NCBI RefSeq assembly: GCF_002009425.1
Contig: NZ_CP019936.1
Coordinates: 1,657,297 to 1,721,296 of the forward strand
DNA length: 64,000 nucleotides
DNA from: Thiosocius teredinicola
Lineage (GTDB): Bacteria; Pseudomonadota; Gammaproteobacteria; Chromatiales; Chromatiaceae
Direction: 5' to 3'
Shown here piece after piece: positions 19,410 to 27,569 of this stretch. Both the position numbers and the translations under genes were made by a program. The notes under the pieces were generated by a model. That model saw only the letters and a list, made by a program, of their open reading frames with translations. It made no database searches and was not told the DNA's origin. Numbering within the stretch: the stretch's first letter is position 1; every line of letters starts with the position of its first letter.

Positions 19410-19886
19410 TTATTCAACCCAGCCTTCTTCTTCCATATCCTCGAAGCGCGAATCGGACTTCGAGGTTTTCTTGCTGACCACGCGCTGTAGCATCGGCGAC
19501 ATATCGCCACTCAGCTCGCCTTGCAGTTCTTCGATGATCTCTTCGATCTCAGGTCCGCCTTTGACGACGATGGGATTGACGCCCAGCATGACCAGCTGCT
19601 TAGTGGCCGAACCCCCGATTGACCCGACGTAGACCAGGTCGCAGCCGTGCAGCCATTTCAGCTTCGGTTTCAGCTTGTCTTCGTTGCCGTCTTTCTTTTC
19701 TTTGGGAAACACCTTGGTTGCCATCAGCGTGGCTGAATCAGCGTCTACGCCGAACACATGGAAACCCTGCGAGGAACCGAAATGTTGGTTGACGCATTCG
19801 CCGTCCGACGAGGCGAAAGCCACCATCAACAGGTTTGGGTCGGCTGCCACTTCGGCAACGCTCTCGACTTCGGCCACTTCACTCAT
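19410..19886 (-). CDS. nifX: NifX/NifB-type dinitrogenase FeMo-cofactor biosynthesis protein
   Basis: 158 residues, the usual NifX length. The core (about 20-125) is the NifX/NifB/NifY cofactor-binding fold: MVAFASSDGECVNQHFGSS, FHVFGVDADSATLMA, KWLHGCDLVYVGSIGG and LGVNPIVVKGG are characteristic. The family binds and relays FeMo-cofactor precursors such as NifB-co. GGAGGAAGCG precedes ATG 19886. It is divergent from a NifF-like flavodoxin across a 276-bp region with nif-like promoter signals, which strengthens a nitrogen-fixation role; structural nif genes are not in the window. Related proteins also occur in non-fixers, so the symbol is probable rather than certain. Confidence 0.82.
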   Translation of the reverse strand: MSEVAEVESVAEVAADPNLLMVAFASSDGECVNQHFGSSQGFHVFGVDADSATLMATKVFPKEKKDGNEDKLKPKLKWLHGCDLVYVGSIGGSATKQLVMLGVNPIVVKGGPEIEEIIEELQGELSGDMSPMLQRVVSKKTSKSDSRFEDMEEEGWVE

Positions 19887-19974
19887 CGCTTCCTCCGCTC
19901 AAGTGGGCAAGGTGGTCACAACTACTCAAGTATCAGCACGATTCGTTCCACCCAAACTCGGCGCGCCGAAGGCA

Positions 19975-19990
19975 TGGCATAACACTTGCC
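19975..19990. promoter_or_regulatory. candidate sigma-54 (RpoN) promoter
   Basis: TGGCAT-AACAC-TTGCC on the plus strand has the GG and GC dinucleotides exactly 10 bp apart, as in -24/-12 promoters, and would drive the flavodoxin at 20163. The site is nearly palindromic; the minus-strand reading TGGCAA-GTGTT-ATGCC keeps GG-N10-GC and would drive nifX. Which direction is used cannot be told by eye. Confidence 0.5.
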
Positions 19991-20079
19991 ACACAACAGC
20001 CAACGCCTTGAGTAGGACCGATCTAGAGGCGGCAACCTGGTCAAATCCGGGTCGTGATAGGGACATTCACTGTAGCGAT

Positions 20080-20095
20080 TGTAAGTTTTACAACA
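20080..20095. promoter_or_regulatory. candidate NifA upstream activator sequence
   Basis: TGT-AAGTTTTACA-ACA fits the NifA site TGT-N10-ACA. It lies about 95 bp from the sigma-54-like element, the usual enhancer distance, on the side suiting transcription of nifX. It overlaps a perfect inverted repeat TTGTAA-GTT-TTACAA (20079-20093), which could alternatively bind another regulator. Confidence 0.4.
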
Positions 20096-20162
20096 ACGCG
20101 CCTGATGCTGGTCGCCTGGTTTTGGCGAGTACCCGACAGGACGCATCTGGTGGGAGATCAAG

Positions 20163-20696
20163 ATGGCAAAGATAGGTCTTTTCTACGATACCGATACCGG
20201 CAACACCCGCAAGGTCGCCAAGCTGATCAACAAGCTGTTCGACGACGGCGATATCGACATGAAGAATGTCACCAAACTCGAGCCGGCCGACTTCGAGGCA
20301 TATTCCGCCTTCATCCTCGGTACGCCCACGCTCGGCGATGGTGAATTGCCCGAGAACTGGGAGGCCTTCCTGCCGCAGCTCGACAATGTCGATTTCAATG
20401 GCAAGACCGTTGCCTTGTTCGGCCTGGGTGACCAGGAAGAGTACTCGCACGAGTTTGTCGACGGGCTTGGCCTGTTGTACGAAAAGCTCGATTCGCTGGG
20501 TGCTTCGTTCATCGGTTTCTGGCCGACCGAAGGCTATGAGTATGAGATTTCGGCAGCCGAAGTCGACGACCAGTTCTGTGGCCTGGTGATCGACCAGGAC
20601 AATCAATCGGGCCAAACCAAAGAGCGTGTCGAAGCCTGGGTGGCGCAGATTAAGCCGGCGTTGCTGGCAGCCGCCACCGAAGCCGAAGCGGCTTGA
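20163..20696 (+). CDS. nifF: long-chain flavodoxin (NifF/FldA type)
   Basis: 177-residue electron carrier. The FMN phosphate loop FYDTDTGNTRKVAK is at residues 8-21, the second loop TPTLGDGELPENWEAF near 58-73 and the third GLGDQEEYSHEFVDG near 98-112, followed by the extra loop of long-chain flavodoxins (FIGFWPTEGYEYEIS). It delivers electrons at low potential, in diazotrophs to nitrogenase reductase. GGGAGATCAAG precedes ATG 20163. Divergence from nifX and the sigma-54-like region favour NifF over housekeeping FldA, though the sequence alone does not separate the two. Confidence 0.85.
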   Translation: MAKIGLFYDTDTGNTRKVAKLINKLFDDGDIDMKNVTKLEPADFEAYSAFILGTPTLGDGELPENWEAFLPQLDNVDFNGKTVALFGLGDQEEYSHEFVDGLGLLYEKLDSLGASFIGFWPTEGYEYEISAAEVDDQFCGLVIDQDNQSGQTKERVEAWVAQIKPALLAAATEAEAA

Positions 20697-20737
20697 TCGC
20701 GTGACGGGTATGAACGAGTAGGGACGGGTAATCGAAG

Positions 20738-21289
20738 ATGAAACTGACTGACATCGCCTTTGAAGACGACGCGTTCAAAGCCTGTGTGCTGGCCACCGGG
20801 TGCGAGAACGCCGAAGACATTACCGAACTCGTTTGCCGCAAACAGAAGATCACGAGTGCGGCGGGCGTCGAGCATCTGTGCAATCTGAAATTGTTGGACC
20901 TGACGCGCAATGAACTCGGTGCACTGGACCTGGCGAAAAACACCAAGCTTGAAGAATTGTTTGTTGGGAATAATGAGCTCGAGATGTTGGATATCAGCGG
21001 TTGTACTGAGCTGACTTACATCGAGGTGTTCATCAATCAGCTTGAAGAGCTGAACGTCGGCAACAGCCCGATGCTGGAAACCCTGTGCGCAGACAAGAAC
21101 GACCTCGAAAGCCTCGACGTCAGCAAGAATCCCGAGTTGCTCGATCTTCGTCTGAGCGGTAATGAGCTGTCGGAGCTTGATCTGTCGGCCAACGCAAAGC
21201 TGGAGAAACTGGATCTGCAGAAGAACCCGCTAAGCGATGAAACCAAGGCCGCCATCCAGGAGCTCGGCGACATTCAGGTTCATCTTTAA
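20738..21289 (+). CDS. leucine-rich repeat protein
   Basis: 183 residues, cytosolic. After an N-terminal cap with two Cys (CVLATGCENAEDITELVC) come about six 21-residue leucine-rich repeats with LxxLxLxxNxLxxLDL character, the type found in internalin-like and short bacterial LRR proteins. No enzyme domain or signal peptide. It follows the flavodoxin by 41 bp on the same strand and probably shares its transcript. A role in nitrogen fixation is inferred from position only. Confidence 0.8.
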   Translation: MKLTDIAFEDDAFKACVLATGCENAEDITELVCRKQKITSAAGVEHLCNLKLLDLTRNELGALDLAKNTKLEELFVGNNELEMLDISGCTELTYIEVFINQLEELNVGNSPMLETLCADKNDLESLDVSKNPELLDLRLSGNELSELDLSANAKLEKLDLQKNPLSDETKAAIQELGDIQVHL

Positions 21290-21463
21290 GGCTTGAGGGG
21301 CAACACCGACGACGCCAAATGCTTGCGCCGTTCGCCCGGTGTTCATGCCGGGTGGAGCGATTGCGACTAGTGGCAAGAACGCCGAGCACGATCTAACGGC
21401 GATTGTCGTAGTTAAACCGCAGTTTGTGATGCCGATGATGGTTTGGCAGATAGCTTCAATGAT

Positions 21464-22147
21464 TCACGTGTCGGCCCACTGTCTCACCAGGTTGTGATAC
21501 AGCCCGCTCAGCCGCAGGACATCATCGTGGTTGTCGCCAAGCGATGCAGTCAATGACTGTATCGAATGGTCCAGGTCGTGCAGCATTGCGCGCTGCTGGT
21601 TGTCGCGCACCATGCTCTGCATCCAGAAGAATGAGCTGATGCGTTCACCACGGTTGACGGGTGTTACCTGGTGCAGGCTGGTCGAAGGGTAGAGGATCAT
21701 ATCGCCGGCCGGCAGTTTCACCGATTGGCAACCGTAGTTGTCCTCGATCAGCAGTTCGCCACCGTCGTACTCGTCGGGTTCGCTGAAAAACAATGTAGCC
21801 GACAGGTCGGTACGGATGCGGACGATCGAGCCGGGGATCGCACGGATGGCATTGTCGACATGCAGACCGAAAGACTCGCCGCCGCCGTAGCGGTTGAATA
21901 GGGGTGGAAATATCTTTGCCGGCAAGGCTGCCGAGATAAAGGTCGGGTGCCCTGCCAAGGCATCCAGAATGCGATCTCCGATCGCTCGTGCGGTCGCTGA
22001 ATCTTCCGGTAGTTGTCGATTGGTTTTGACGGCCCCGGATTGTGTGCCCGCGGTAACCTTGCCGTCGACCCACGCGGCTTGGTCCATTTGTTGACGGATG
22101 TCGGCCACTTCCTGTTTGGTGAATACGTTCTCGACAACGGTCAGCAT
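21464..22147 (-). CDS. piuC: PKHD-type 2-oxoglutarate/Fe(II) hydroxylase
   Basis: 227-residue PiuC/YbiX-family dioxygenase found beside catecholate siderophore receptors. The iron ligands are in FGLHVDNAI (His, Asp) and SLHQVTPV (His), and the Arg in [11 protein letters not shown] binds 2-oxoglutarate. Substrate is unproven; hydroxylation linked to siderophore use is the common suggestion. It is last in the exbB-exbD-exbD-tonB-receptor-piuC gene order, separated from the receptor by 81 bp holding a terminator hairpin. Confidence 0.92.
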   Translation of the reverse strand: MLTVVENVFTKQEVADIRQQMDQAAWVDGKVTAGTQSGAVKTNRQLPEDSATARAIGDRILDALAGHPTFISAALPAKIFPPLFNRYGGGESFGLHVDNAIRAIPGSIVRIRTDLSATLFFSEPDEYDGGELLIEDNYGCQSVKLPAGDMILYPSTSLHQVTPVNRGERISSFFWMQSMVRDNQQRAMLHDLDHSIQSLTASLGDNHDDVLRLSGLYHNLVRQWADT

Positions 22148-22160
22148 GGGCGTTCTCTCA

Positions 22161-22197
22161 ATAAAAGGACGCCTCCGGACAGAGGCCCGGAGACGTC
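22161..22197 (-). terminator. intrinsic terminator or attenuator between receptor and piuC
   Basis: On the minus strand GACGTCTCCGG pairs with CCGGAGGCGTC (11 positions with one G-U) around an 8- to 9-nt loop and is followed by CTTTTATT. It ends about 14 nt before the piuC start, so it would cut most transcripts coming from the receptor gene, lowering piuC expression or requiring partial read-through. Confidence 0.65.
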
Positions 22198-22228
22198 AAG
22201 GCTCCAAATCGTTCGACGTGGGGCGGCC

Positions 22229-24532
22229 TTAGAAGGTGTAGTCCAGCGTCAATGTGGCTGAGCGACCTTCGCCGATATAGGTGAATGGTGCACCTGAGCG
22301 ATACAGGGCGTCGTAGTACTCTTCATCGGTCACGTTGAGCACATTGACCCGTGCCTTCAGGTTCTTGCTGAACGCGTATTCGGTCATCAGGTCAAGCCGC
22401 GTATTGGCATCGATGGTGTTATCGGTCGGCGCGCCATTGGGCGTTCCACCCGATATCTCGCCGGTGTAGGTGACGGTGCCGCCAATGGCCCACTCCGGTG
22501 TCGCCTGGTAGCGCAGCTGCACGTTGGCACTGGTTTCCGCGGTATTCGGGAACGGGTCGCCGATCTCGTCCGGGTCATCCGACTCGGTGATCTCGGTGTC
22601 CATGAAGGTCGCCCCAGCGAACAGGCTGAGCTTGGGTGTGATGTTGCCGGTCAGGCCCAGTTCGAGGCCGCGCACCCGCATCTCGCCGACCTGGGTCAAC
22701 ACCACCGGCGCACCGCGCCCGCCGGAGGATGAGATCACATCCTCTTTGGTCACCTGGAACACGGCTGCGGTGAACAACAACTTGTGATCCATCAGCTCCC
22801 ACTTGGTGCCGATCTCGATGTTGGTGTTCTTCTCGGGTGAAGGGAACTCGCCGTTGGCGTCTTCACACAAACCACCATAGGCGCAGTTGGTAAAGGCATC
22901 GAACTGCTCGCCCGTTGGGTTCGACGAGGTGCTGTAGGCCAAGTAGACGTTGCCGTTGGCCCAAGGCGAGTAGGTTACACCGAAGTGGCCGTTGAGGAAT
23001 GATTCGTCGTTGGTGACTTCGCCATCCGTGCCACCGGTGTAGGCGGTCGGACCGGAGTTCACGCGGTAGTCGAACGAGTCGTGGCGCAGCCCGGCGAACA
23101 CCTCCCAGTCGTCGTTGATCGTGACCGTGTCCATCAACCAGAGTGAGCGGGTCTTGACCTCCAGCTCGGCGTATCTGTCGGTATTGGGTACCAGTGTGCC
23201 GCCGCCCTGAAGCCAGGCGTAGTTGTTCGGGTTGTTGGGGTCGCCCGCGTTGGGCGAACGCAGCGAGTCGGAATACGGCAGGTTTTCGGCCTCTTCCTTG
23301 GAGAACTCGAAACCGAACACGAAGGTGTGTCGCATGTCGGCCAGCTCGGTGTCCCACTGAAAGTTGGTCTGGTTGCCGAGGTAGGTGTTTTCCTGGTTGC
23401 GGTTCTGCGACGATGCGGCGACGAAAACGCCGGGGGTGCTGACGCCGATCGGCGTGCCGCCGGGAACGGCGCCGGACCTAAGCCCAGGGATGGTCACAAC
23501 GTATTCGTTGGTCGTCTTGCCGTGACGTGTCTGGTTGGTGACCTTGAAGGCATCGGTAAAGTGGTACTCGGCCGACAGGGTCGCGATATCCGATCCGGTA
23601 TCCCAGAAGTCACGCCCCTTTTGGCCGTAGAACTTACTGCCGGAGACCGGCTCACCCTCCACCGAGTCCCAAGGTACGCCGCCATCGGGCACATCCTCTC
23701 CACGCAGGTAGTAGTAGTCGGCAACGAACTTGAGCTTGTCGGTCGCCCACCAGTCGACGGCCACCGCCGCGCCCTTGCGCTCTTCGCTGGCCCAACCGCG
23801 ATCCGGCACGTCGCGGTCCGCGTACAACAGGTTGGTGCGGATCGCGATATCGCGATTGAGCACGAAGTTGTTGTCGATGGTGTAGCGTTGCTTGTTGTCG
23901 GTGCCGACGCTGATCTGCGCACGGGTGAAGTCGAAGTCGCTGGGCTTTTTGGTCACGTTGTTGATCGCGCCACCGGTGGTGCCGCGGCCAGCGAAGCTCG
24001 AGCTCGGGCCTTTCGAGATCTCGATCTGTTCGACGGCGAAGGTTTCGCGCGTGGTCACGCCCGGGTCACGCAGGCCATCGACGAACACGTCGTTGCGCGC
24101 CTCGAAACCGCGAATGATGTAACGGTCGCCGAAGGCATTACCGCCTTCACCGGTACCGATGGTGATGCCCGGTTGGGCACGTAGCACGTCGGCCAGATCG
24201 GTATTGCCCGAATCCTCGATCGCCTCTTTCGGGATCACGGTAACCGTCTTGGGTGTTTCGCTGATTGGCCGGGTGTACTTGGGCGACGACAGGGTATTCA
24301 CCTTGTACGGCGCACCGGGTTCAGCATGCGGATTCTTTTCGGCTTCGACTTTTTCTTCGACGGTCAACTTATCGAGCGTTGCGTCCGTGGCTGGATTGGC
24401 ATCGGCCGAGTGCGCGATGCCGGCACTGAGTGAGCTGGATATCGCCAATGCCAGCGAGCTCAGGGTCGGCGCACTGTCTTTGCGCGGTCGTCGCAACGAC
24501 AGCGGGGTCCCTTGGTTTTTCTGGTTCAGCAT
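22229..24532 (-). CDS. TonB-dependent catecholate siderophore receptor (Fiu type)
   Basis: 767-residue outer-membrane receptor. The signal peptide spans the first 40 or so residues (LALAISSSLSAGIAHSA). A TonB-box-like TVEEKVEAE stretch precedes the plug domain (ETPKTVTVIPKEAIEDSG, IIRGFEARNDVFVDGLRD), and a 22-strand barrel ends with the C-terminal aromatic LTLDYTF needed for insertion. Similarity pattern and the piuC neighbour fit Fiu/PiuA catecholate-iron receptors; the exact ligand is unknown. It follows tonB by 24 bp. Iron control by Fur is likely because a Fur-like box lies upstream of the cluster. Confidence 0.93.
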   Translation of the reverse strand: MLNQKNQGTPLSLRRPRKDSAPTLSSLALAISSSLSAGIAHSADANPATDATLDKLTVEEKVEAEKNPHAEPGAPYKVNTLSSPKYTRPISETPKTVTVIPKEAIEDSGNTDLADVLRAQPGITIGTGEGGNAFGDRYIIRGFEARNDVFVDGLRDPGVTTRETFAVEQIEISKGPSSSFAGRGTTGGAINNVTKKPSDFDFTRAQISVGTDNKQRYTIDNNFVLNRDIAIRTNLLYADRDVPDRGWASEERKGAAVAVDWWATDKLKFVADYYYLRGEDVPDGGVPWDSVEGEPVSGSKFYGQKGRDFWDTGSDIATLSAEYHFTDAFKVTNQTRHGKTTNEYVVTIPGLRSGAVPGGTPIGVSTPGVFVAASSQNRNQENTYLGNQTNFQWDTELADMRHTFVFGFEFSKEEAENLPYSDSLRSPNAGDPNNPNNYAWLQGGGTLVPNTDRYAELEVKTRSLWLMDTVTINDDWEVFAGLRHDSFDYRVNSGPTAYTGGTDGEVTNDESFLNGHFGVTYSPWANGNVYLAYSTSSNPTGEQFDAFTNCAYGGLCEDANGEFPSPEKNTNIEIGTKWELMDHKLLFTAAVFQVTKEDVISSSGGRGAPVVLTQVGEMRVRGLELGLTGNITPKLSLFAGATFMDTEITESDDPDEIGDPFPNTAETSANVQLRYQATPEWAIGGTVTYTGEISGGTPNGAPTDNTIDANTRLDLMTEYAFSKNLKARVNVLNVTDEEYYDALYRSGAPFTYIGEGRSATLTLDYTF

Positions 24533-24556
24533 GGAATCTCTCCGTTAACTATGGCG

Positions 24557-25387
24557 CTACCGATGCAACGAAAATTCGATCGGTAGCGTGAGTTTGAGCG
24601 GGCCGTCCCCTATGGCTTTTGGTATCGGGGGGAATGGGCTCGCTCGTTTCAGCATCGCGAGAGCTTCCTTATCCAGGCGTTCGTCTCCCGAGCTGCGTTT
24701 CAACAGCTGGGTTTGAAGGCTGCCGTCGGCCGCAATGACGAAAGTCACCGTGGCAACGCCGGTAGCGCCTTCGCGCCTGGCAGAACGGGGATAACGTTTA
24801 TGACGCGCGATCTGCGCCATCACTTGTGCGTAATACCCCTGACGTGCGGCAGGATCGCCGCCGGTTTCGAGTTGCTGACCGGTGCCCGTCGCTTGGGTAG
24901 AGGGTCGGCGTGCCGTCGTGTTATCGGCGACGGTCTGTTGTTTGATGGGTGGTGTGGGTGCCGGGGCAGGCGATTTGGGTTTCGCCGGCGCTATGCGTTT
25001 CGTCACCTGCTTGGGCCTGGTCGGCTTCTTGGGTACGACAGGCTTGGGTGCGATGGGCTTATCGACTGCCTTCTCAACCGGCTCGGGTTCGGTCTGCTGA
25101 ACCACCTCGGTCGCCGGTTCTGTTTCCGGCGTCGGTTCTACCGGCGTCTCCTGCTCGGCAGGTTCGACCGGGGCTTCATCATTAACCGTCTCTTCAGGTG
25201 CCGGTTCGACCGGTTGTGGCGTTGGCGTGTAGCGGCCAGCGAGACCGACACTGACCTGAATACCGCCGACCCCGGCGTCCATCGCGCCGTCGTCGTGCGG
25301 GCGGTTGAACCAGGCCGCCGCTATCGCCGCATGCAGCAAACCGGCGAGCAGCAACGCAGACATCCAGTGACCTTTGTTCGGTGTCAC
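24557..25387 (-). CDS. tonB: TonB energy transducer
   Basis: 276 residues from GTG 25387, chosen because this GTG overlaps the TGA of exbD (GTGA) and places a single membrane helix right at the N-terminus (MSALLLAGLLHAAIAAAWF). A long Pro/Glu/Lys-rich spacer crosses the periplasm. The C-terminal domain has ARHKRYPRSARREGATGVA with the conserved YP and ends in LPIEFSLHR. TonB carries energy from ExbB/ExbD to the receptor encoded directly downstream. A 35-codon upstream extension is open but lacks protein-like character. Confidence 0.92.
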   Translation of the reverse strand: MTPNKGHWMSALLLAGLLHAAIAAAWFNRPHDDGAMDAGVGGIQVSVGLAGRYTPTPQPVEPAPEETVNDEAPVEPAEQETPVEPTPETEPATEVVQQTEPEPVEKAVDKPIAPKPVVPKKPTRPKQVTKRIAPAKPKSPAPAPTPPIKQQTVADNTTARRPSTQATGTGQQLETGGDPAARQGYYAQVMAQIARHKRYPRSARREGATGVATVTFVIAADGSLQTQLLKRSSGDERLDKEALAMLKRASPFPPIPKAIGDGPLKLTLPIEFSLHR

Positions 25388-25788
25388 TCGATCGTCTCCG
25401 TCGCAATCCGCAGCTGTGTGATACCGAGCCGGCGCACCGTGCGCAGCACCGGGTCGAGCGCCGAAGCGGGCAGGGCCTGATGAACACGGCATACCACAGC
25501 GGTGTTCTCGTCCGGCTCAAGCGTGTCGAGCAGTGGGTCGAGTTCAGCGGCGACGATCTCGCCATTGACGCGCATCACGCCGGTCGCGTCGATGCTGATG
25601 TCGATTGCGGTCACGACCAGCGCTTCATCGCTGGTTGAGCCGGGTACGTTCAGTTCGTCTTCGGTGTAGGCGTTGATCTGGCCGGCGATCATGAAGAACA
25701 CCAGCAACAGAAAGACGATGTTGATCATCGGGATCAAGGCATCGTCGTCACTGCGCCGTTTGTGCGGCGCTGCGGTCCCGGGCAGCAC
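25384..25788 (-). CDS. ExbD-like protein with Asp-to-Asn substitution
   Basis: 134-residue ExbD/TolR family protein: one N-terminal membrane helix (residues 18-39) and a periplasmic domain. The helix reads PMINIVFLLLVFFM, with Asn23 (codon AAC at 25722-25720) where ExbD, TolR and MotB normally carry the essential proton-conducting Asp. It lies between the Asp-bearing exbD and tonB, two bases behind the former and overlapping tonB by 4 bp. It may serve as a non-conducting partner in a mixed ExbD pair; Asn-type paralogues of this kind occur elsewhere, usually next to an Asp-type copy. Confidence 0.88.
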   Translation of the reverse strand: MLPGTAAPHKRRSDDDALIPMINIVFLLLVFFMIAGQINAYTEDELNVPGSTSDEALVVTAIDISIDATGVMRVNGEIVAAELDPLLDTLEPDENTAVVCRVHQALPASALDPVLRTVRRLGITQLRIATETIE

Positions 25789-25790
25789 GA

Positions 25791-26183
25791 TCAGTACGAC
25801 TCGCTGAGTTTGAGGTTGGCTATGCCGGCTGCTCGCAGGCTGTCGAGCACCCTGATCAGGGTCTGCACGGGCGTATCGGCGTGCGCGGTGACCACCACGT
25901 TGGCATCGCTACGTTTCCAGTCGGCAAACAAGGCGTCGGTTAGTGCAGTGCCCGGCACATGGCGTTGCCCATCCGCGTCGAAAGAGCCGTCGGCCGCGAC
26001 CAGTACACTGCGCGTATCGGGCACCTGTTCGACCGACCCCGTGCTGGCCGACGCGAAGCCGATCTGCTGGTAGCGCACGAAGGTCGACGACAGCATGAAG
26101 AACAACAACATGATGAAGACCACGTCGATCAACGGAGTGAGCGGCACGTGCAGCGTCGGCCGTCGCTCGTTATGCGCGAGCAC
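25791..26183 (-). CDS. exbD: biopolymer transport protein ExbD
   Basis: 130-residue ExbD with the catalytic Asp in PLTPLIDVVFIMLLFFM (residue 20). With ExbB it uses the proton gradient to drive TonB. The start is taken as GTG 26183, since GGAGCTGC sits directly before it and the helix then begins at the usual distance; this overlaps the exbB end by 14 bp. A longer frame to 26216 is open but would overlap exbB more. Confidence 0.88.
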   Translation of the reverse strand: MLAHNERRPTLHVPLTPLIDVVFIMLLFFMLSSTFVRYQQIGFASASTGSVEQVPDTRSVLVAADGSFDADGQRHVPGTALTDALFADWKRSDANVVVTAHADTPVQTLIRVLDSLRAAGIANLKLSESY

Positions 26184-26868
26184 GGTGCAGCTCCAGCGGC
26201 TGGGCGTCGTGGCCATCCGCAGGTGCCAGGCGCGCGGCCGTCAGCATCCGACCGAAGCGGTCGTTCAGACCGGCGTTGAAACGATCGATTCGGCGCTCCA
26301 GCCAGTTGTGCGTGACGATGGCCGGTACTGCCACGATCAGACCGACGGCCGTGGTCAGCAGTGCTTTCCAGATACCTCCGGACAAGGTGCCGGGATCGAC
26401 CTGGCGACCTGCGGCCTCCATCGCCTGAAACGCCTCGATCATGCCGAGCACCGTACCCAGCAGTCCGAGCAAGGGAGCGAGGCTGGCGATCAGTTCGATA
26501 CTGCGCAGTTGCGAACGCAACTGTCCCAGTATCTTGCTCGCCTCGCGACCGATCTCGTCGATCAAGGCCTGACCACGCAGGCTGCCATCTTTCAGGTGGC
26601 GTGCAGACAGCACGAGGATGCGGCTTTGCGCATCGCGAGCGCGAGCTATCTCATCGATTGCCGCGTCGGCATCGCCGGATTCCCAAAGCCCGACCGCACG
26701 GTCTGCGCGTGCGCGGGCAAACGGCGAGAACAGGCCGCCGGCGCTGAACTGCCACAGTTTCATCAGCAGCAGTGTGACCAACAGGATCGACATCAGCAGG
26801 TGTACCCAAACCACCGGACCACCGACGTTCAAGAAGGCAACAGTCTGTTCAACAATTTCGTTGTTCAT
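26170..26868 (-). CDS. exbB: MotA/TolQ/ExbB proton channel protein
   Basis: 232-residue inner-membrane protein with three helices: about 16-38, then a pair near 125-150 and 165-190 in the conserved block LIASLAPLLGLLGTVLGMIEAF and GGIWKALLTTAVGLIVAVPAIV. The polar residues of the last two helices line the ion path. First of a tight exbB-exbD-exbD-tonB-receptor run with all transport genes overlapping or within 24 bp. Confidence 0.93.
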   Translation of the reverse strand: MNNEIVEQTVAFLNVGGPVVWVHLLMSILLVTLLLMKLWQFSAGGLFSPFARARADRAVGLWESGDADAAIDEIARARDAQSRILVLSARHLKDGSLRGQALIDEIGREASKILGQLRSQLRSIELIASLAPLLGLLGTVLGMIEAFQAMEAAGRQVDPGTLSGGIWKALLTTAVGLIVAVPAIVTHNWLERRIDRFNAGLNDRFGRMLTAARLAPADGHDAQPLELHRARA

Positions 26869-27255
26869 AAGCGGGTATCCACACGCGAATGGAAAAGTTC
26901 ATCGACACCGAAGAGGCATGCCCTTGTCGGGCAGCCGGGATCAGTCAGGTATGCGGATATCGAAGGTGGCGGACGGCATGGCGCGTGCCGGTCGTATGGC
27001 AAGCGTTCGATGGTGGTCGAGCGTTCGCGGCAAGAAGCGAACTGGTGGCGCGTTGGAGGCGGGCGATCGAGGGGTAAGGCATCGTTACAGCTCTCGTTGT
27101 TCGTGCACCGCATTCCCCGCCCGATAGGGGACATGCCGTGCCGCGGCATCTCTTCGTTGTTCGTCGGCGGGCACGTATCTGGTTTGCCTGCCTTACCGAT
27201 TCAGCCCCTCGCTGTCATCGGCGATGTTCGTCGTGGTGTGCGTCGGTTCGCCCGA
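26869..27255. other. intergenic region without gene
   Basis: 387 bp between exbB and the small gene upstream. Nothing in it reads as a gene. A small hairpin ATGCCG/CGGCAT lies at 27133-27149. No Fur-like box was seen here, so the operon may start upstream of the small gene or from an unrecognised promoter. Confidence 0.4.
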
Positions 27256-27456
27256 TCAACCTGCAGGGTGCGCGGCGTCGAAATCGACGACGTAGCGGTA
27301 TTGCTTGCCGCAGTGCAGGATCACCTCTTTCTGGCCGCGCCGAAGCAGGCGCACCTCAACCCGGATATCGCCGTAGCCATCGTGCGCGCAGACGTCGCGA
27401 TACAGCGACGTGAGCTTTTCCAATACCTCGTTATGCGACGCCGTGGGCGAACCCAT
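27256..27456 (-). CDS. small conserved-looking protein upstream of Ton operon
   Basis: 66-residue protein with alternating beta-type segments (IRVEVRLLRRGQKEVILHCGKQYRYVVDF); no family recognised. Start at 27456 is chosen because GGAGCTGCAA sits immediately before that ATG; an earlier Met at 27534 has no ribosome site. It lies about 95 bp downstream of a Fur-like box on the same strand as the Ton operon, so iron-responsive expression is likely. Confidence 0.6.
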   Translation of the reverse strand: MGSPTASHNEVLEKLTSLYRDVCAHDGYGDIRVEVRLLRRGQKEVILHCGKQYRYVVDFDAAHPAG

Positions 27457-27550
27457 TTGCAGCTCCGTTTCTGTCGACCAAATACAAATGCCACGGTCAC
27501 GCGCCAGACGGCGCGCCCTTGCCGGACTATACAAAGATGCGAACGCGGTT

Positions 27551-27569
27551 GCAAATCATTCGCATTAAT
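27551..27569 (-). promoter_or_regulatory. Fur-box-like operator
   Basis: GCAAATCATTCGCATTAAT closely follows known gammaproteobacterial Fur sites of the GCAAATGATTCTCATTTAC kind. It lies upstream of the 66-residue gene and the exbB-tonB-receptor cluster on the minus strand. Confidence 0.6.
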
